From the NCBI RefSeq assembly GCF_030272615.1, contig NC_081410.1:221081415-221145414 (forward strand): a DNA stretch of 64,000 bases. Direction: 5' to 3'. The notes under the pieces were generated by a model. That model was not told the DNA's origin and did no database searches. It saw nothing but the letters and a program-made list of their open reading frames with translations. The DNA is from Cryptomeria japonica (lineage: Eukaryota > Streptophyta > Pinopsida > Cupressales > Cupressaceae). Of this stretch, positions 58,561 to 64,000 are shown piece after piece. A program made the position numbers and the translations under genes. The stretch's first letter is position 1, and every line of letters begins with the position of its first letter.

Positions 58561-61001
58561 ATCTAATAGCTGGTCTTGCCTAAAATAATACTGCCTTACA
58601 CTATTACTCTGCTTATGATCCTTTATCTGAACTACTTATCAAATACTATGGCGAGCTTTATTTTCTCTGTAATCTTATTCAAGCATTTTTAATTAACCCC
58701 TTGGATTAAAGCATTGAGTAAAAGAGTACATACATCATAACAATGCAATAAACAAAAGAAACCCTTGATCCCATTTGCTTAAAAGAAGATAAAATCACAC
58801 AGAAGAGAGTAAAGATTAGGAAACTATATTTGCATTAATATTATGAGCTATCTTTTATCAGATGATAGCCAACAAATTCAAAAATAGAGTGACCCATTTG
58901 AAAAGGGGAAACTGGAACTATTTTATTATAATTTTGCTCTGCAAAATAACACTACAATCCGTGTTATTTCCTATGACTCTCTAGAACTATTTTAGACCTA
59001 ACCCTGCAGAAAAGATCTATTTTACAGAGATCTTTCTCAGAAAAATTTGGACCCTAACTAATGGCCTTGAATTCCCTTTAATAGAAAACAAGGGAGCGAC
59101 AAGCTTCAGGCCATCAGACACTTGTCAATAAAACCAAGCCTTAAAGGTTGTACACAATTCTTGTTACAAATCATTCCTTATCCGCATGCTGGCATCCGTG
59201 ATGAGGTGGAACCAAAATTTCCAACTGATTATTGGTAGAAACAAAAATACTTGAGTCGTGCCGATATCACCTAGACACTCCTGAATGGACTTTGAGATGC
59301 TCATTCTATTCCATAGCATTTCTCTTCCTGAAAAGGAAAACATATCCTGGCATGAAACAAGACTTTCCCTCCAAATTAAAGGAAAATCTCCAACCTTTAT
59401 GCCCCGGATCAGAGAAAATGGAAAGAGGAACTTGGGGGTAAATAGGATTTATTGAGAAGGCATTGCTGCTTCCCTGATGTTGCAGAGATGACTGGCTGTC
59501 GTTTCTCACCCAAACAAATCCTTCTTTCAGTTCCCCTCGAGCTCCCTCTTGGAACACTCTGCCAACGAAATGCAGAGTAAGAGCCGAGAATAGGCCTGAG
59601 GTGACTTTTCTTTAAAAGAAAAGGATTTCACACCCCCTCTGGCAATCCCCTAAGCTTTCACATCCCCTCTAGCAATGAACAACATCAAACCAAAGAAAGA
59701 TCATCCATCCAATGTCGTAAAATACACGACGACTCCATTTATAGTTTTGTTCGAACACCATCCTCTTACAGATGAAAAACTGTTCTCAGAATGATGAAAA
59801 AACTTATATTTGTTTCTACCCATTCTATCATCTGCCTAGTGAATTTATAACCAGAAATTCCTTTCAATGTGGTGGTGTTAATCCATGTGAAGAATCATCA
59901 CTTTGATATCTTCTATTCAACCTATCAGCTACGGATTCTAGAAATTATGCCTATAACTCAATTCACCACCATTTCCTAGGCCATCACTCCTTTTCTACTG
60001 GCATGTGTTTACCTTATGTGAATGATTTTATTCTGATCTTATTCCTCTTTTCAGTTTATAATCTCCTGCTTCAGGATTTCTGTCGACAAGCAAATCTTTG
60101 AATTCATCAGAGAACTCTTGATTCATCTCACCTAAACTGGAAGCTTATCCAAATCCTTTCACATCTCTGAGCTATCATCTTTGACTGTCAAATCAAACCC
60201 TAAATTGACAAGTCTAAATCCCATTCGTTTTGCCCTTTCCCGCGAGCTATAACCGGTGCCCCCAAAATCCCTCCAAACTTCTCATTTGAAACTCAGCCGC
60301 AAATCTCATCTAACTTGGCAAATCTAACGGTCATTTCCTGCCAAGTTAGCAGTTTGACTTTCCAACTGTATCTGTGGACCCTCAAAATCTTGACTGGATA
60401 GCTCCATATCATCCTTCGACCTAGCTCTGTCAGCAACCTCCCTGCAAGCCTTTCTGATTAGACAGGGACATGTGGCATCATCTTGTGATACTGCGATCCG
60501 TAACCACCTCGCAAATTCCATTGCTGGAATACAAGGGCCGTCTGATCTGTTTGATCCTTACCACTCTACATACTGCCTGTCAACTCCTTCAGGACTTAAA
60601 AATCGAGCACCTTTTACTTTAGGATATAACATCCTCCTTCACTCTGAGCACGTGCAAATTGATAGGACTATTAGTGGACCGAACTTTACCACCTGCGAAC
60701 CGGTATTACAAAGCTTTTGATTGGTTGCGCTACTAACCCTGTCGGTTTCGCTGATAACACGCGACATCATCTCGTGATGCTACGGTCATTAAAATCCACA
60801 CATCTCTGATTGCGGGGAAGCGCTAGCCGTTAGATCTATCCTTTCTTTAACAGATGGTCGAGGTATTTAGTACTTGCCGGACTTAGGAAAAAATAAGCGC
60901 AGCCATTTAAAAATTCAGTAGGGAACCGGTAATAGGGAAGTTATGCACTTGACTGAGGAAATTTCATCTTACGAACCGATTGACCAACTTTTTACCTAGG
61001 G
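58561..61001 (-). repeat. Gag-only family LTR, copy 3, truncated at both ends
   Basis: It corresponds to about 48874-51313 of copy 1. The left end is lost in the deletion at 58560; the right end is cut at ACCTAGGG by LARD-3. The TATA position is mutated to CTATTAAAGGG. Confidence 0.85.
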
Positions 61002-61278
61002 TGTTTACCTCACTGGGTAAACAGGAAGAATACAGAAATCGAACAATAATGCACAATGCAAATACAAAAGAAGTACCAGAATAATCTTGCCATTAATGTC
61101 AAAGGATGTTCATATTATATCTGTCGTCAATATTACATGTCCTCCAACACCCGGAGGTGATACAATATATGACTGCCGAAGGGGTGCGACACAACCGTCG
61201 CGACTCCAACTACCTACCCGTCGGCTAACTAACTATTGATAATTAACATTACTAACTATACACTTTTTCCCGATAACA
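61002..61278 (-). repeat. LARD-3 3' LTR
   Basis: 277 bp, TGTTATCGGG to GGTAAACA on the minus strand. The U5 tip holds the inverted repeat GTTTACC (61003-61009) and GGTAAAC (61015-61021). Confidence 0.85.
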
Positions 61279-61297
61279 TCATCCCCCCCAAAAAAGA
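61279..61297 (-). promoter_or_regulatory. LARD-3 polypurine tract
   Basis: The minus strand reads CTTTTTTGGGGGGGATGA directly before the LTR. Confidence 0.83.
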
Positions 61298-61314
61298 AGT
61301 CGTCTCCGACGACT
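61298..61314 (-). other. Perfect hairpin beside the LARD-3 polypurine tract
   Basis: AGTCGTC, loop TCC, GACGACT: a 7-bp stem with a 3-base loop, in the same position as the hairpin of LARD-1 at 10184-10200. Confidence 0.85.
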
Positions 61315-61362
61315 AACAACAAAATGGAGACAATGTAATATAAATATACAACCAAGAGAAAG

Positions 61363-63897
61363 TCAAGGAGGGGGCTGAGGAAGCGTCCCTGAAGTCGAAG
61401 GGTGAGATGCGGGTGACTGGGCCGCCAGGCGGGCGCGGAGCTCATAGACCTACTGGGTGCGTGCTGCCACATCCCGCTCTGCCACCAACACCTTCTCTAA
61501 GGCCGTCTTCACCATAAGCGCAGCCTCCAGTAGCTCCTTCTCCTTGGTATCGGCCGACTCTGTCATGCGAACCAACTGGGCCTGAACAACATCTAACTCC
61601 TGCTGGGCGAGACTCCGCGCACTCTGCTCCTCCGAAAGACGGGTGTCCACCGCAACCTTCTCTGCGCGGGCTGTCTCAAGCTGTGCGACCAACTCTGATC
61701 TCTCGGCTGCCCACGAGGCTTGTTGTCTGGCCATGTCCTGCTCTAACTCAACTCGAGCAGCCTCGCGAACCGCAGACTCATGCTGCGTCTGGCGTAAGGC
61801 ATAGTAGGCCTCCCTGTAAACCTGCTCAATCTCCCGGACGAGAGTCGTCACCCTACTCTCCACGACGGGCTGAGGCACACGCCAAGCCTCCAACATCGCA
61901 TCCGTCTGGGTAACTGGCCACCCTCGCGCCTCAAAACATGAGGTGAAAGCTGCTAGACAGCCGTCTCGCATAAACTGGAGGACCTGCTCTAATTCCTCCA
62001 CAGCCTGCTGTAGAGCCCGTGTCTGAGCCGCGGCCACCACTCGCCGACCCCTCGTCACCATATCTGCCAAGTAAACCTCAATATCCTCCCCATCCAGCCC
62101 CGATTGAGGTACAAGAAGCCCACGTGGTAACTCAAAAGTCTCCTCAACCACACCTGCTGCATCCTGCTGGCACAATGGTGTCTCCCCCGCCCCCTCAAGT
62201 GTAGCAGTCGCCTGCTCTGGGCCAGTAGGAACACCCTCTCCAGTGACTTGTCCCTCTGCTGGTGCCTGCGTCTCCGCCGAGGAATCCTCCAGATCCACCA
62301 CCTCAGTGGGAGGCTCTCGCCGAGGTGAGAGTACAGCTGCTCCTACGGGTGGCATCACTATCATCTGGAATCTCCGGGTCAGCCAACTCCCCATAGCCGC
62401 CACCGATGGAGCTGCACTCAACACCTCCGACCCTCTCTCCCCCTCGGAACCATGTCCTGCGATGGGCTCCTCCAACAAGGAGGCAGCAACCGTCACCACT
62501 GCGTCGGATCCCACAACGTCCAGTCGCACCTGAGGCTCCGTCTCAACCATCTCCTCTGCCACGCCTCCCTGCGGTGGACCACACAACTCTGCCATGCTGT
62601 CAGTACATGCCTCTACGGGAGTCGGTCCTGCGGCTGGTGCACAAGTCTGCTGCGATGGTATGGCGGAAGGTGCTGCGGCCGGCTGCATGGGCCCGAGTGT
62701 AACAGGCGTGCGGCTCTGCCCAAATGCCGGAATCGAAGTACTGCCCGCCGACGACCCCACAAGTGTGCCAAGTGGGAGTGTGGGTGGTGCAAACAACACT
62801 CGCTCTCCGGCGGGCTCCATCCTCCCCTCGTCTGTGGCCCGACTGCTACTGTCATCCTCGGAATCCTCGGAATCCTCTGTACTGCTGGAAGTTTCTCGCC
62901 CACTATCCGGTTCTGCTGCGGTGGTCTCTAATACCCGTTTCCGCTTCGCGGAAGAGTGTCCAATATCCAGGTGTCACCAATGCATGATAGGAGGCTCACC
63001 CTCCGCCAAAGGTCCCTGTGGCCGTACCTCCAACTCAGCCTCTGACACTGCTTCCCGCGTAGCCTCCAAGAATAGTCCAATGGCATAGTGGGGCATGTAA
63101 AACGTGGGCTGCTCCATCATCAAGAATGCACACATCCGCTCTGATAACAAGGTAGCCCAATCATACACTACACCGTTCAGTAACCCGTTCATCAATATGA
63201 TCTGTGGCAAAGCGATGTCGGATGCCCTACCCGACCCTGTCAACCTGCTTTTGATGACGTCCATTATGCATCGCCAATGACCCTCTGCGACAAAGGACCT
63301 ACGCATCCCACGACCCTTCGTGGCGTCTACGATGCTCGCCATCTCTGCTGGGGTCAAGTCTCGCGACACTCACGTAATCCAATGTTCCTTTTCCTCCCGT
63401 GTCATCTTCTTCGCCTTCAAGTCCACTTTCTTGCCATGTATGCCTGGGATGCCAAATACTCTCGTGAAATCTGCAGGTTTGAAGGATATGGTGATATCCT
63501 TCCCAAGATACTCAAATGTGCTCGTCCGTGAGTGGCTATCAAAGGTATCAACCATATATCGCAATGCTCCCTCGTACTCGCGAATGGCGAACACAGGCAT
63601 CCAGATAGCCCATTCTACCCCTGCTTTGCGAAGACTTGTCTTCACCAAATTATCATCTGGCATGTCTTGCCACCATCTCCGACATTCCACCCCATTCAAT
63701 CCCTCAAAGGTGATATTCTGTGAAGTGGAGGTGTTCTTCCCTCGTGCAGTGGGCTGCTGTGGTGTCTTTTTCTTCTGTCTGGCTTCCATTGTGCCACCTG
63801 CTATTCGAACATCTGAAGGAAGAATACGTGCATCCGGCTTCCTATGGCTGCTATCCTGCAACTGTTTTTTCCAGTTTCTTTTTCCCGCAGACTCCAT
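61363..63897 (-). pseudogene. LARD-3 long ORF, unrecognised protein with coiled coil
   Basis: One frame of about 845 codons runs from ATG 63897 (MESAGKRNWKKQ) to TGA 61363, broken only by TGA at 63372, TGA at 62976 and TAG at 61452. The N-terminal 300 residues look globular: WAIWMPVFAIREYEGALRYM, ISFKPADFTRVFGIPGIHGK, SFVAEGHWRCIMDVIKSRL and YDWATLLSERMCAFLMMEQP followed by TFYMPHYAIGLFLEA. The middle is Pro-, Ala-, Ser- and Glu-rich and looks disordered. The last 180 residues form a long coiled coil (REIEQVYREAYYALRQTQHE, then EQDMARQQASWAAERSELVA). There is no zinc knuckle or protease. It may belong to plant transposon-associated ORFs of unknown function. Confidence 0.75.
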
Positions 63898-64000
63898 TGA
63901 CCACTTCTTGATTTTCCCTTGTCGAACGGAAAGCACCTAACTACCTCCTCGCAGATAGGCCTGTACGGCGGTAATCTCCAACTACCTCCGGCTAGTAAAA

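Larger units (their letters stand above)
61002..64000 (-). mobile_element. LARD-3: non-autonomous Ty3-type element, 5' end outside window
   Basis: From left to right on the plus strand: 3' LTR (61002-61278), polypurine tract, hairpin and one long ORF. LTR ends, polypurine tract and hairpin resemble LARD-1, so they belong to one family or a close pair. The 5' LTR and primer site must lie beyond 64000. No polymerase is present in the visible part. Confidence 0.85.

Noticed and set aside
58375-58566. Plus-strand frames opposite the gag-like ORF
   Set aside because: They mirror the minus-strand coding sequence and occur in both interior copies for that reason.
61683-62931. Several open frames on the plus strand opposite LARD-3
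   Set aside because: They are shadows of the GC-rich minus-strand ORF, low in complexity and without domains.
1-64000. tRNA or rRNA genes
   Set aside because: I saw no complete cloverleaf or rRNA core. The only tRNA-like words are the primer-binding sites next to LTRs.

Overview
This 64 kb window is eukaryotic nuclear DNA from a vascular plant, most likely a gymnosperm (inference). Almost all of it is LTR-retrotransposon sequence in several states of decay. The LTRs are unusually long (2.5 to about 6.7 kb), and the one conserved host gene is visible as two short exons separated by a 6.2 kb intron. I see no prokaryotic genes, rRNA, tRNA or CRISPR.

Layout. 1-4660: unassigned AT-rich DNA with a diverged 272-bp tandem duplication (1-543) and an old LTR-like remnant. 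4661-7910: AT-rich DNA followed by the leader of a minus-strand element. 7932-36247: one giant minus-strand LTR-like unit. It starts TGTTGTGACA at 36247, ends GTCAACA at 7932, and is followed by a primer-binding site at 7911-7928. It carries an array of small hairpins, a predicted 826-bp intron, a long decayed ORF (16957 down to 9090) and a TATA box. Two insertions split it. LARD-1 (9816-14407, Ty3-type, gag-protease only) sits in the ORF. LARD-2 (17928-34921, TSD CATTC) has 2.56 kb LTRs around a 2.5 kb interior with an unrecognised ORF. The 5' LTR of LARD-2 is itself split by a Copia element (19037-28424, TSD GATAC), whose RNase H region is split by a 4.06 kb solo LTR (23637-27697, TSD GTTTC). 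Removing the two insertions leaves about 6.7 kb of LTR-like unit.

36248-48334: a lysine-rich decayed coding remnant, then a host gene on the plus strand with two exons of an AAA-type ATPase (38602-38684 and 44893-45015). The intron between them holds a decayed minus-strand L1-like LINE. Next come unrecognised minus-strand open frames (45475-46833) and a Ty3/Gypsy polymerase fragment (47320-48334).

48335-61001: a minus-strand gag-only family in an LTR-interior-LTR-interior(deleted)-LTR(truncated) array. 61002-64000: LARD-3, a relative of LARD-1. Its 845-codon frame has three stops and shares a short motif block with the ORF in the giant LTR; its 5' LTR lies outside the window.

No element here has a complete intact gag-pol, and most would have to be mobilised in trans. 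The recurring theme is structured LTR DNA: three LTR families carry tandem arrays of short inverted repeats, and two of them also carry a matching predicted splice donor/acceptor pair. Many ORF-breaking stops are TAG or TGA where CAG or CGA is expected, which fits decay by deamination of methylated cytosines.
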